Shown piece by piece: positions 15,001 to 28,400 of a DNA stretch of 64,000 nt. Within the stretch, counting starts at the first letter, position 1. Every line of letters begins with the position of its first letter. Below the pieces are notes generated by a model. That model was not told the origin of the DNA. It made no database searches and was given only the letters and a program-made list of their open reading frames with translations. Source of the DNA: Cyclospora cayetanensis (taxonomy: Eukaryota; Apicomplexa; Conoidasida; Eucoccidiorida; Eimeriidae); NCBI RefSeq assembly GCF_002999335.1, contig NW_020312088.1, forward strand, positions 1 through 64,000, in the 5' to 3' direction. The translations under genes were made by a program, and so were the position numbers.

Positions 15001-18000
15001 TTCTCCTCACACGCGTCCGGAGTGATAAGTTTGTATGGTGGTCCCTATTGCTTGTTGCTAAGTTAGCATCCCACTGCCGCCCGCCATTCAATAGACGTGC
15101 CTTCCTTCAAGGCTATGATAGTACAGGATCCACAGCATGTTACGGAAGTATGCGCTGGTGATGGGCGCTACCTTCCATAGTCAGCGCCCTGAGGGGAGGC
15201 TGTCGCCTGCTGGTTGAATGCGCCGAAGCTAATTTAGGGAAACCGCAAGCAGCACAGAAACACTTTGTATACAACAAACTCAGCAAAACGAAATTCGCGG
15301 TTTCCATCTGCTGCATACAGCCTCCATGACTAGTCCATCCTTAGGTCAACTACGTTGCGTCGCTCTTCGAGGTATCGACAAGTTGGCTACAACCTTCATC
15401 ATTCCATTTTTCACGCTTCTTTCTCCCTGAGCAATAGGGGAAGTTCAGAAGGTATGCTTTACTCAGAGGGTTAATAGCTGGCAGCTCCGAGGGTCAGTAA
15501 CAGTGAACTGGTGTATGATCGTGAAGCTCCAGTAAAAACGTGGACAGAAGTGGGACGAAATCTGTACTTTCCTGTTGAGTTGTCACGTCACGGTAACCGC
15601 GAGGCGCGGCCATGGTGCACTGGCAACGCTTCTGTTTCGAGACCAAGAGGCTGGGTGCTAAAGACGCTGTGGGCTCAGGCTACAACATTCTTTCAAAACT
15701 ATCAAGGGTTTCCCTTGACCTTGACTGGGCGAACAGCCAAGACCTTGTCCAAACCTGTAGAGCCATGCACATAAGAGAGCAATGCCTGACCACGCCTGAC
15801 TGGGGCAGTTTGGTGGATATGGACATAAGGCTATGTGGCAGCTCGCTTCTTCCGAAAGGGCATCGAGGACCTCTCAGCGCGCTCTTCCCGGACTGGTGGC
15901 ACTCAGAAAGAACAATGACAAAGGGTATTTACTCGCTTGCTACAAGCGTTATAATGCCATGCTTTGGGGCAAAAGATGTGATGGTAGCCCTAAACTGCTT
16001 TCACCCTAAAATGCTGTGCTAAGCTTTGCCTGTAACGCATTGTCTTGACACTTGCGACTATCAATGATCCATGAGATTCACTCTAGCAAGAGATGCTCGC
16101 CTACTTTGATCGTCTTGTTGGCTACTAGCTTTATTGTGTGCTGTGTACTAGTTTTAATAACTTGAGCGTTCTTCATTAACTGGGATATACCTGCTCGTCG
16201 TTCGGAGGCGGCTGGCAAGGGGCGACTACGGGAAGGGCTTCTGCTTTATCATTGCTGGGAGCCTATCAGTACGTTTCGCACAGCACGTACGCTGCAATAA
16301 TATTTTTCTTACCCATGTTTTGCTTCTGGTTTTGTTATTCCTATGCAAATATGCTAAATGCTTCTACACACAATGGGTCTGAGTGTGGGTTTACTTTCGT
16401 ATCTTACCTGCAATTTCTCCTGAACGCGGAGCTAATTGTAATAATGTAATTACAGAATGTTGCCATTCACTTGTTTTTCCACAGGTACTTATGCATACTA
16501 TCAATAACGAATTAGGGACCCTGTAAGCCCGTAGCCCATCAGGCCCCTCAGCCCGTAAACAAGTTAATGCAGCGGCATGCTGCTCAAGAGCATGAGATAA
16601 ACAGGAACTGGTCCGTGACTAGGCGATTTTCGAAAAAGAAATTCATTTCAGACGTTGCTAGAGGCTGTGTCCATTTATTCAGTTGTGCTTTTATCGCGAA
16701 ATCAAGCTGCATTACGGATAGGCTAAAAGATTGCACAAGCAACGATATTTTATATTTCAGCCTGCCAGTTGTCGCTGAAAGGCGACTGACTTGCACTAAG
16801 CCAACTGAAAAGCCACTACCCTCAACGCCCTAACTTGGCCCAAACAGGGAAGTGCTTTAAGTTCAGCTTTTGTTCAGGTTTGGCGGCATGCATGATCCTT
16901 AAACTGGATTCTAGGAACCAAGATTCGTGTAATACTGCTGTGTTTGAGTTACAGGCGTACATTACGAATCCCAACGGTGTTCTTTTAGGATGCACGCTCA
17001 TTTGTAGCCACAAGGCTCAGTCGTTCTCAAGCAAAAATTGTACAACGCGCTTTTATTAAGCTTGGAATCTGCGTACGCGGCCACCCACACCACATTGGAG
17101 TCCCTTGGTTGGCCATCATGTTGAGGGAGTTTGGGAGATCACCGGAATTCTTTCACAAGTGCCAGCTCAAAGAAGGGCTGTCTTCGGGAACCCGGGTGTC
17201 TGAGTGGAGGGAGTATGATAGCGCAGAAGCTACGTGGTTTACAAGTACAGCATGCGTTTCGGTGTGAGTCGAGCTTCGCACGGCGTTTCCATGATTCCTA
17301 GAGCCCATCTCTTGCCTGAGACTGCTTGTTCGATAGAAGTCGCGCACCTGAACGATTATCTGCGTGATTGGTGCCTATAAACCGTAAGTTACGGTGCTGT
17401 CCGAAGCAGAGCAGCAAGATGGTATAGCAACGGTACCCAACGCGGGGTTGGTGGGCGCGTGCGGAGATCCGAAGCTGGATGCCTTCGTCCTCAGGCTTCC
17501 TAACAGAATGCAAGCCGCGTACCAAGATGAGCGCACTACTTTTCTTGATTGAGAAATGAATGAGTATACTCGTAGGACTATACTCCGTTCCCACGCCATA
17601 ATGCTAAGGAGACCTGCTACTGCAAGCCTTCATGTCAGATCCCAGCAGTTCTAACAAGAACTTTTGCTAATAAATGAAATGCAATGCTTAAAATGAATAG
17701 CTAAGTTTATACGAAAGCGAGGCTTAAAGAGTGTTTGGTCAGCGAAGATTTTCCCTGCTTGCAACATTGTGTGCAGGTAGCATGCTGGGGCTTTGGATAG
17801 TAGCTTCCTCCGTGGCGAAGCGTGGCCTCCATCACAACCAGCAGGCTAGGACATAAGTTTTCGTTGGTTAGCCGCTCTTAGTTAAAAAGCCTGCTGAGTG
17901 GACAGCTCATTCTAGTTGTAGCGCTGGCATGTCCTTATAACATTGTGGGAAAAGGGCTTTTCGCACATTTCTTCTGCGCACTCAACATCCTTGCTAGCTT

Positions 18001-19161
18001 GTGATAGGGTTGCTCAGACGTCTGCGCTAACCCATGCCAAGGGATGAGACCCTTGGTAGAGAATGGGTGTCGACCTAATTATTCAGGCGTCAATATTCGA
18101 GTGAGGGTTCTACCGCGACAAAGACAGGTAGACGCGCAATTGTAGTGGAAATTCACTACACATGGCTCACCACTTCCTTCAGCAACGTGCTACGGCCGAC
18201 GGTTGGTAAATTAGCACGTCACCATAGTGAGTATCTGCAGAGGTTGTCGGGAGACTGATTAGAAAACATGCCGTAAATGCATTTATTCTGTTGTCTGGTG
18301 TACTTCTAGGGAAAATGGCCACCCAAAGGTACTCAACATTTCGCTTGCCTGCAGGTCTGCCAGCTTCTTAGTGACACTAAGATTCTCAAGGTAGAGGACA
18401 GTGGCAACTTGCCGTTATTTACTGTTCTAGCACTACTGGCACTAAGCTTTTTCTAAGAATTGGGAGTGACTTGATGTGTGGAGATGGTTACCTCAGCTTG
18501 TTACACTGCTGCATTCTTATTTACATATTCATATGTTTGAGCTCTCGGAAGGTGTGTTATCCGAGCAGGGTTTTTGTCCTGGCTTTCCTTAAGGTGGTGT
18601 GCTGCGCAATAGCCTACCTGTCTGTTGGATCATGCTATAAGATTCCTCTGAAGGTACTTACTATGGCCAGTCCACTAATCATGATGTTAGCATCTGTTCT
18701 ATATCCTAGCTTTGACCCATATTACGACGTATTCTTAGGGTCAGAAAGAAAGTCAGCTGCTTTTTTTAGCTAGCCAGATAGATTGTCTCGTAATTTAGGT
18801 CCCTTACGATACTGGAACGCAAGCTGTTCCAGACGTACCCATGCTCGATGGGACTAAGCGTGTAGTGTGTCAAAAGGCTTATTAATGATGAAAAGTAATC
18901 TACAACCTATTTTCTATTGAGGCATCGCATAGCTCGAGAGCGAAAACAAATCTATCAGCTCTTGGGATTGATTGAACATTGATATTTTGGTAGTTTGGAT
19001 TGTACAAAAACGAAATTGCATCGGAAAACCTTCCTTGTGTATTTATAGTAATTGTTTAGATGTGGCAGCTCCGTGGCATTCCTATTCCATATTTCTTCAA
19101 TGTTGTTATGGTCCCGCACTTGACAGTCCTCGCCTGTAGTGCTCGACGGGCAACAACCCGT
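1..19161. other. long stretch with no supported gene
   Basis: I found no chain of exons joined by splice sites and no recognisable protein motif on either strand. Open frames here are at most about 160 codons and look like chance. The stretch from about 4700 to 8900 is clearly richer in A and T, with many runs of T and A, than the flanks. Some plus-strand frames near 14.0-16.0 kb could be the worn remains of a mobile element, but I could not match them to any domain. Multi-exon genes with tiny exons, like those further right, could still be hidden here. Confidence 0.5.
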
Positions 19162-22100
19162 CTATGAATGAGCGTCAATCTTCTCAATAAGCAATGCTGG
19201 AAAAGCATTTGCAGAGGACATAAAGCAGAGCGAAGTGTGCTACGAGGGAAACATTAGCACAATTAGCATGAGAGGGGTGGTAAGACAAAGCACATGAGCG
19301 GATATTGCTTAGCGGGAGCTCATCGAAGGGATGCTATGGTGATACAGTAGAGATCACACACCAAAGAGGACAAGGATAGAGACACTTTGACAACTTTGGA
19401 TGGCGTCACAAGGGGTAGGGGGGCAGATGAGGTAGCTACAGGCTTACCTGAATAACCAGGGGAGTAGTAGTTAACGACTTCTGGGGGATACAGGTCGCAT
19501 ACACTCTGAATTGAATCTAGTACGTTGGAAGCAGCCTCAGTTTCGCGTATCTTCTGTGAAAAGGCGCATGGAAAATCTGTTGTTGTGGCGGAGCCTCCTT
19601 CCACCAACCTTCCACTTAACTTTAAAAGCTTCTACGTGAAGGATTGTCTAGCTGCAGGTAGGTGCCGCTCTATTCTATTAGCTTGTTGTGCTTTGGCTTA
19701 CGGTATGTTGACTCCATGGTTGATTCGCTGTTACCTTACCAGCAGTGTTTCTAGTGCACCCGTTTGCACAAAAGTTCTTCTCGCCTTTGGGTCATTAGGG
19801 AGAACCTTGGCGAACTGCTGAACAATGTGCCTGGAGCAAATGGAGTCATAGATTAATGGCAATAGTAAAACCTTAGTATACCAGCTTGGGAAAGCCAGAG
19901 GAGACCTAGAAATAGACGAACAGAACACGGTACGACAACAGCGAAGAGGAAACAAATAGACTACGAGGGGCAGCTACATAAAGAGGGAAGTACGTACGGA
20001 GGGGCACTAGCGATATACGCATGATATTTTAATTGGTGAGATTTGTCGCAAGATCGAGGACTAAAAGCTGCTTAATGAGGTAGCGATTAATCACAAAAAC
20101 AACTGCTATTAGAATCCACTTATGTGCCTCAATGCGGAAAAGGGAGTTTTATGAATAACGTGAACGCTACCCCTAGCAGCGCCCGCAGTGCACTCATGAT
20201 TCGTGTCCGCTGTACTTAAGAATGGAAGGTGGCGCCTCGTTGAGCAACGGTTCCAGCGCAGCCAGGTGGGTGCACATCTGCACAGTACCCTGTAGACACC
20301 AAGATCACGATATACGTGCATTCAGAAGCCGCAAGTGAGAACTGCTGGATTATGCCATGACAGTCCGCACCATTAGCTGGAGCGCTACTACCATATTATT
20401 AGCAGTGACGAGTGTAGACCAGTCATCGGCGTAGAAGAGAAAGCGGTGCTTGCTGCAAGCTCATTAGGCACCAAATGGTTAAAAGCAACATCAAATGCTG
20501 GTTTTTCTGGCAGATTCATACTTTTAAAGCCCTTTTTGCTTTTTGCTTCAGATCATCTGATGAATCTGGAGCGAGAAATGCCGCCATAAGCCTAAATACA
20601 TAGGCAGATCGACTCAAGTGAAAATTACGAACCTCTCCAGCAGAACAAGTAGAATCATACGAGCAGCTTTTTATAAAAAAGCAAGCACAATTTTCACTCT
20701 AATGATTATACGCATTATTGTAAGCCGTACAACCTGAGCACATCTGCTTCTGCAACAGCCATGGCGTGGTCTGGAGTATGGCGGCCTAACTGCCCCACAG
20801 CCCTAAAGCACATACTATGACGAAGAAGAAGTTCTTTGCGTTCCTGTAAAGCTGCACATATGTCTGTTTTATTCCTGCTGCTGTTGCTTGCAGATACGTA
20901 CTCTCTGCTTCTTCGCGTTCAAAAGGAAAAGCAAATGCACCTAAACAGTCTAGGATAGTATCTATTGGACTAGCCTCATACAGCACTTCAGCTAGTGGAC
21001 GCCTTTATCTGGTTGCACGGGCATTGGTGAGTTGGCCTGTGTGTTTAAGAGCACATACAGACGCACCAGGCAGCAGCTGCCTTTGCGTGGTCTTCTGATT
21101 CCGTCTCTAGTGCGTTTTTCAAGGGGGGGATCCCTGTAAGTTCATCGAAACCAGAATAAGCACACGAAGAAATGACAGGAGTAAAAGATTACTGCAGAAA
21201 CTACGCGAAACAGGGAAGACAAGTGTGGACAGGACTGCTCGTCACAGCTTCACGCCGCAGGCATATTTTAATTTACGTTCGGGTTTTATTCATGGGACCA
21301 AAGATAGCCACGAAAAAATCTATGATAAAACCAATATGACGCACCTTTTTGTACGATGATAGCCAAAGCCAATGTTTCTGTAAAAGCACCTATATATCCC
21401 AGGGCTAATATTCCGGCAACGCTGCAAAGAGGCATACGAAAGCAACGTGTACAAAAATCTCAATAAATACCACTACAAACAACACAAGTGGATGTACAAA
21501 GCAGAACCTGCCACTTAGCAGCGGCCACTTCGGCAGCACGGAGATTGATATGAGCAGCACAACTGCGGGCTACAGGAGCCCACATGGGATTCCAGGGGGA
21601 GAAGGCCCCCTAGCACTCAGAAGGTGGTAGCGCAGTAAAATGTTCGAGACTGGTCAAGAAAACATGGGAACTTATGCAGGTGCAATGATACACCTAGGCA
21701 TAGTTGTCGGGAGCAGGTTGTACACAAGCATATGCGTTTGTCGACATACCGAGTAGGCCCTGTGGTTTCTTGTATCAAATCCACGAGAGCCGCAATGGCC
21801 CCTAAGTAAACCGCAGGTAACTATACCATTAAAGGTTTCGCGCTTACCAGCATACTTTACCCAGCTTTGCCTCTGTTGATGCGCTCAATTCTATTATATG
21901 AGGCCTTCCTCTGTACCTCTGCAGGTCTGCCAGCCCTTCAGAATCTACGTATTATACTATCACTAGCTGGTTTGCGTGTCTGTCATTCAGCTTTTGGCCT
22001 TACCGGCATTCGCTGCAAATGTCGCGAGTTGAGGCGTATGCTTAACTATTTCTCTCACGCAGGCCGCTGCGTTCCTTCTGAGTGAGGAGGAAATATCACA

Positions 22101-24971
22101 AAGAGAAACAATTGCACAAGCATTTACTTTTACTTCTACAACAGGGCCTGTGGTGTGCGTATGCAGCCAGTGCAGATATCTTGATACACACTGAAGGTGC
22201 ATTTCCCTCCAACATTCGGGATTGTCTACTCCTGTTATGGCGTTTTACCGAACGAGCTCGTCTGGGTCCTTCAAGCAGTGGAGTAATTTAGGTAGGGCAT
22301 CAGCCTCTACCACAGCCTAATAAAGTAGAACAGAATTCTTTGTTGATTAATTGCAGATGTAGGGGATTCCTACCGTGAATCGAGAAGAACAGCGCAGAGA
22401 CGAGTACGCAAAAAAAAGGATCACCTACTGGCTTCACTTGCTGCTACGTCTGATGTTACGCAGCTCTGACCTCGGCAAAATCTACGGAGTGCAAGGCGAT
22501 GCGAGAAAGGCACCAACAAATCTGTGGGGGAAACGTCGACGGACACTTGTAGATACGCAGTGACCAATGGAAAAGCCCTCACAGCTGGGACTCACAATAT
22601 CCCCGAAGGATGACATGGGGAAGATGATTAACAAGAAAAACACGGCAGGCACAGTTAAGCCGCTCTGTGGTCGGCAGGACAGTGGTAGAATGCCCCTGGG
22701 AACACTTCACTTTAGATTATCGGCTAGCCAACAAGATTCGAAGGAAGGCCATAGAAAACGGAGGGAAAGTATGAAGCGCGGTTTTTGGGGTTGCAACATG
22801 CGCGCTGGTAAAGCGATGCCGCCATGTGATCAAGGCGAAAACACCACGCATGCTGACACGGAACTTTTTGCGCGGATGTATTTATGTCTGCCTGTCAAGG
22901 CCATACCTGTCTTCGCACGACTGTATCAGTGCTGGTTAGCTGCTTGGACAGAAGTGGAACTGCGCCAGCGTCACAGACGACCTATAGCGGTGGCAGAAGA
23001 TGCCGTAACGATAAAAACACAGCATGCAGATATACAAGAGCATCCACACCACCGGCGCAACACTTCATACATGCTACTTCCTGTACATCACTTGCTGTGA
23101 CTACAATTGTACTGTGTGTTCGAATTTATACGCGGACCTGCGCCAGTTCTGGTGAATGTTTAGCAATATCCCCAAGCGCTAAGGCTGCGCTTCGTTTTAT
23201 GTTTATTTCTGGCTCTTGTATGCACAAAACAAGAAGCGGGACAATTCCAGCGGCGACTACAGAGGAGGCCAATGTCTCGGAATGGCGAGCGATACAGCCT
23301 GGAGGGAAAGCAACACGTACGACAGTCGCCTACAGTGGGGCGGTACGGCAGTAGGAATTGTGCCGTATGCAAGAATTGAGATGTCTTTATCGGAATGGGA
23401 GGGAGCCAGAACGGTGAATACGTGCATAAGTGGGCTCCCTGAAATTTCAAGAGGGCCAAGCGCAGATAGCTAGCGTGTGTGGGAGGGGCCACCTATGCTG
23501 GTTCTTGCCTATTGCTGATGCAGCTGCGTCTTTCACTTGGGGATCGAATGCCTCCAGGCACTGGGATAAAGCCGGCAGTGCCCCGCAATCAATTACTGCC
23601 TAGAGAATTCAGATGTACAGCATGAAGTGCCAGACATACGACCACACAGGGCACAAGCCCGGACTGGTAAACTTACACACAAAGGGAAGAAGAGCGAAAA
23701 ATGGCAATTGGGAAGCAATTGAAAGTTTTGTACAGCATACGATTGGATCCTGACGGGAGCAATTCAGGCTGGTCAAACCCTAATGAAACAGGTTGTGTGG
23801 GACACGGCGAGTATATTTGGCGGGTAGAGTGCAGACAACAGCAGCGTACGCCATAGTGGAGGCAACATGCACGAAATGGATCCAACACCAACGATCGGCT
23901 AAGCGTTTTTTCAGCAAAGCGAGTTTGGAAGTCAAAAGCACTGGTGTTGAGGATATGGGGACACTAGGATGAACGATTTGCTGATACTACTACCGCCTTT
24001 AACATGGCTTGTTGGCAGGAAGTGAAGGGTCAGGTTGACAGTGGTCATAAGGAAGTTAGCCTTGACCAGCTATATGCGATACAACAGGAATTTCGCACAG
24101 GTTGATGTGCCAGTTACCTGCGACAGTTCAGCTGAATGTTTGGCAATAGACCGCATCACAAGTGCAGTAGATCGCCTATAGAATCTCTGTAACAGCACCC
24201 GCAGTGCTCGAAACCAATGCATAATTAGGTCGTACTCACTGCCGAACTCTGTAATCAAACGCTTTCCAGGCCACTTTCGCTGCGATTGCCCTGATGTTAA
24301 ATGATGAGCACTATTGTGAGGTGGGGGCAACACGAAAAACACGTGTAACACTGAACTAAGGGAAAGCAACTTGTAGCCCCGGGTAAACCAGCCTTAGAGG
24401 CACAACAGAGGCAGGGAACAAAACCTACAGCAGCTGCTTCCACAGCATTTTTTTTGCATTTCAATTATAGTGCCTCACGTTTTGTTCTGCCACAGAAGCC
24501 ACTAGGTGAGGGAGGATGTCTTCATTTACGCACTCTCTGGCGGCCACCTCGCTATGTCCAGCCAGCCTTCCTAAGGCAACCGCTGCCGTCTGCTGGATGC
24601 CGGGTATAGAGTCAAGTAGAAGGGGACGCAGCAGCTGCAATGCTCCTAAGCGTTCCAGAAAGGAGCACAGGAAGCTCTAATCAGCCTCAGGATGGAAAAA
24701 TAACAATGAGATCGTTGTTCCTCGGGCAGATTTTAAATTTCACAACGGGAGAGCTGGCACCAATTTGCTATTACACCGTGAAGAGGTTTTGGTAGCCGTA
24801 TCTTCATGCGCGGCAGTTGAAATCACCGCCTGCTTCGCCTTTATCTATCTTACCAGCCGACCGCAGTCCATCAATGTTCTGCGGCTTCTGACTGAGATCG
24901 GCTAATGTCTGGACAAAGTGGGACCTCGCCCGCTGAAATTCCTCGAACACCTGGCTTACGCTGCGGTTCAT
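19162..24971 (-). CDS. SPAG6: SPAG6 / PF16, armadillo-repeat protein of the flagellar central pair, 18 exons
   Basis: SPAG6 (PF16 in Chlamydomonas) is an armadillo-repeat protein of the C1 central-pair microtubule, needed for flagellar beating. Exons, in transcript order: 24971-24854, 24645-24479, 24186-24118, 23599-23509, 23298-23138, 22981-22907, 22521-22471, 22316-22249, 22077-22004, 21801-21750, 21421-21345, 21133-21067, 20802-20734, 20591-20522, 20289-20216, 19830-19740, 19553-19448, 19196-19162. The exons sum to 1515 nt (504 residues plus TAG), against 509 in human, and every join keeps frame. Landmarks: N-terminal SVSQVFEEFQRARSHFVQ, armadillo helices such as DIAKHSPELAQ and REIVKHTPQL, then FAKVLPNDPKARRTFV and the C-terminal signature VVNYYSPGYS ending LLIEKIDAHS. 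Intron 4 (23508-23299) uses a GC donor; the other sixteen are GT-AG. The start is the ATG that aligns with the family start; an acceptor-like CTGCAG lies one base upstream, so a 5' leader intron is possible. The end of the CFAP69-like gene lies just upstream on the same strand. Confidence 0.95.
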
Positions 24972-25439
24972 TCTGCAGAATATCAAAACAAATACGCTTG
25001 AACCATGTCATGTAGGCTTTCTGATCGGTGTTTATCCTGCACTGGAGGTAAGTGAAAGTGCTGACACATAAAGTGGAGAGGCGTGAATCCCAAAGATGCC
25101 TCGATAACAGGGACCCTAGAAAGTAATAAAGAACGAGCTGGGCCAGAGGGGAAAAACCTCCTGAAATTGTGTCCCGAGCTTTTTTGCACAAGCAGCTACA
25201 TGGACCGGTAGTATTTCGAGTGCTATTCTCAAGCAGGGGTGCCCGTCAACTGTTCATCAGATTTCTGAAATATTGCCAATATTTATTTGTACTTTTTTAA
25301 ATGCACAGAGTCTCTCTAGATTGGCGTTTTCTCTAACATTAGGCTTTTTCGAACTCTTGCATGGCGTTGAACCCGCAGCCCCTTAGACCGCCCCCCAAAT
25401 CCCCACTCTTGATGAAATACGACATGTTCACTGCGCAAA

Positions 25440-28400
25440 ATATGCAAAGCGGTATAAAGCATGCCGATGGTTTGGGCGTTCTAGTAGTTACGAAGGCCAT
25501 GAACTGCATAGTTAGTATCGTCGCCTCACTTGGTGACCCCTGCTGCTCCAGGGACAGAAGGCATACTAGTTCCCCCGTAGTTCCTGCAATGTCTGAGGGA
25601 TTACAGTCCAGAGAACCCAACTAAATGAAAGATATTAATGCCTCACAGCTTTTTTAGGTGGTTTTGATACACAATTGTGAGACTTGAAGAAGTTCCAGTA
25701 GGCACAGTAGGTCGCATGTGCCATCCAAGGGCTGGCCGCCGCCTTCCAGAATAGGGAGCACGAGGAAATTATCCGAAGCATTTTCCGCCTTTCCCATGGA
25801 CTAGCAGTACTCCCGGTGTAAGTAGTTTTTATAATCTAGAGAGAAGGTAGGAGGCTCCCCCAGACGCTTTCGGCAAAACAGTTTCAGTATCTTCGTCCTG
25901 TTGGTCTCACTGGAGTGCATACTTGTCACGTTTTGTTCATACACATGCGTTGTAACAAACGACAAGAGCTTTCCATTTATTAGGAGGTCGTCTATTGCCA
26001 GTCGAGCGCAGATATGGGTACAGTATCATCTAGAAGGTACAGCAAGAGGGAAGCGCGTTAACTATCAGTTGTAGTATGCAAGTACGTTTAAGCAGAGCCA
26101 CGGCATCGTCACGGAGATCTGATGGGTATTCAAGGGCTTTAGGGCGCCATCAAAACAGTCAGCGCGAAAGACACCCCTGTATAGTGGAAACCTTTGCTCT
26201 CTGTTACTTCCAGGCGACCACTGCCTAGGGAGCCTTCTCCCTCAGACATCTGCCAAGTGCTCGAAACAAAATTATTCGGTAAGGAGTCTCCACACATTAC
26301 TGGGGTATACAAAATTTTGCTCCTAAAAGGTGAGCTTTCGAACACTACTGCAAAACTCTCCTCAAGCACGACTAGCCCTACCTCATTCCAGAACAACAAA
26401 CTTGTGCTTAAAGGGGGTAACGCTATATTACATAGCTGCACTTGCCACAAAAACATGTGCTACAACTGCCAGATTGGCTCTTTGCTCCTTGATTTGACAA
26501 ATTATTTTCAGGATAGCTACAGAACTAATAGACACGAAATTCGACCGTGGGCTGGTTGTGTGAGCTTCTGCAGGTTCAGGCTCCCTGGAACCCCAGTGAT
26601 CGTAGAGGCAAATCAGCATACAGTTTCAAAACACACATCTCTCTGGAAGTTTGTAAAATTTGTTGTATGCCTTCGACACATCCTGTATCTCGTATAAAAT
26701 CAGACTAATCACCACCATGAGCGTAGTCTGTACCTTTTAGGCTGATAAGTTATTGATGGCCACCACTCTACGTTGCCCCACAGTCCTGAATTTGCTATTG
26801 TATTGCATCTGAATCTCACATTTTTGTTGTCGTCATGCTTCTTCTGCCTCAAGAGGCTGCATGGGTATGCCGAAATGTGAATCGTAGAGCTCTACGCGTA
26901 AGATTTTTCAAGCGTGGCACCAATACCACCAGTGGGGTGCTAAATGGAAAGACTTTCAACTGCTATTGGAAGCTCTTATCCTGGAGATCGGTTGAGCAGC
27001 AGCACAGTCTTTCCTAAGAAGTAAGGGATATACTCAGCCGAAGGTAGTAGCACAACCCACCGATGCAGCAAGCAGTGACGGATACAGACGCACACTGCCC
27101 TGATAACTCAAGTTCGTGTCACATGGTTTATCTTCTAGGAACGAACCTAAGTCGGGTAAGAGCACGTGGTTACCCAGGCGTGTACTAATACCTATCGACT
27201 CTTGTTTGATGATACGTATGCCTTCTACCTGGATTGCATCGAAAGGTACCTTGCACCAAAATCAGCTCCCCTAGCTGAATTTGTTGAAGCAGTAACTGCC
27301 CTAGCTCACTAGGAACTTTACAAACCATGGACATGTAGTGTGTAACACTGGTCCAATACTGCAAGTGTACCGATGGCTCCAGTGCGATGCACAAGCCTCT
27401 CTGTATGATAGTGCTGCTAGCCAAATGCCTCTAGCACAACCAAAACATAGCGCCTGTACAGCCAGATGTCTTAAATTTCTTTGGGCTGGCTGTACCCCTA
27501 CTACCCTCCACTGGGAGAAAACAGGGATGGACAGCCCATTATTTACTAGCTTATAGCCTTGTCGATTTTCCATTCAAATGCACAAGTGCTGAAAGATGGT
27601 GCAACATTAGCTTTTGATCTCAAGCTATGTAATCCATTTGCATGGTTATGAGGCAATAGCATATTTAATGCCCGGCTCGTGCGTAGGCCGTACAAACAAC
27701 GGGTATCTACATGCACGTTCGGGCAATAAAGTGCTTGCATGGGATGCTTTGCACTGTTGACTGCCCCGCTGAGAACTAAGTTTAAAACACCTCTATCACC
27801 CCAAAGGTATTAGGCTTCTTGCCCCTCAGGTGCAGCTGACTGGCTGGCATCACCATTGTCATACGGCTTCTCTGTACAATTTTGGATGGCAATCAGGGCA
27901 TATCCGGAGATAAGCTGGCAAGTAATGAACTCAAGGCCTTCTTTCGTACGGAGACGCACCGTTGTGAGTTCCCCCTAGGCAACATGCAGAGCAAATACTG
28001 CTAATTAGATACTTCGATTCTGAGACAAGTAAGAGGGAGTGATACAGTAAGCAGCGAATTGCGCTACTCACATTAATTCACGATGCAACGTTTCATATTG
28101 CAGTCTTACCATCGCCTTCTCAAAAGGCTCCAGTAACAGCACATAGTAACTTTATGGAAAGGCTTTGCATATACAAGGGTAACACACTGAGCCCGCGCGT
28201 GTACTGAAACGTGTTTGGTCGGCTGGTCTCACATCAGTCGTGAAGAGCTCGCGCATGCACTGCCGTGCTTTCGCACAGAAAGAACTGCAGAAGAAGCACA
28301 CAAGAAAACAACGGTTCTCCTACAGAAGTGACTGATTCATAGTAGCTACACAATTGCACTTTAGTGCACGTGCGCACCCCGGGTTTGATTCCAGCGCTAT

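Noticed and set aside
15612..16022. Plus-strand frame of 136 codons that might be a retroelement remnant
   Set aside because: Only vague likeness to an integrase finger region; no DRDPKF or TDGQT block near it.
18471..18773. Hydrophobic plus-strand frame of 100 codons
   Set aside because: Looks like a membrane protein only because it is Leu/Val/Cys-rich; no start context, homology or splice sites support it.
23010..23090. Possible SPAG6 exon reading CCAGGVDAL after a TACAG acceptor
   Set aside because: Fits less well than the exon at 22981-22907 (VVCDAGAVPLL), which matches the family in length and sequence.
22567..23100. Plus-strand open frame of 177 codons
   Set aside because: It is antisense to SPAG6 exon 6 and flanking introns; the minus strand carries a conserved protein.
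26194..26697. Plus-strand open frame of 167 codons
   Set aside because: No domain; it lies antisense within the CFAP69-like gene, where minus-strand exon pieces are expected.
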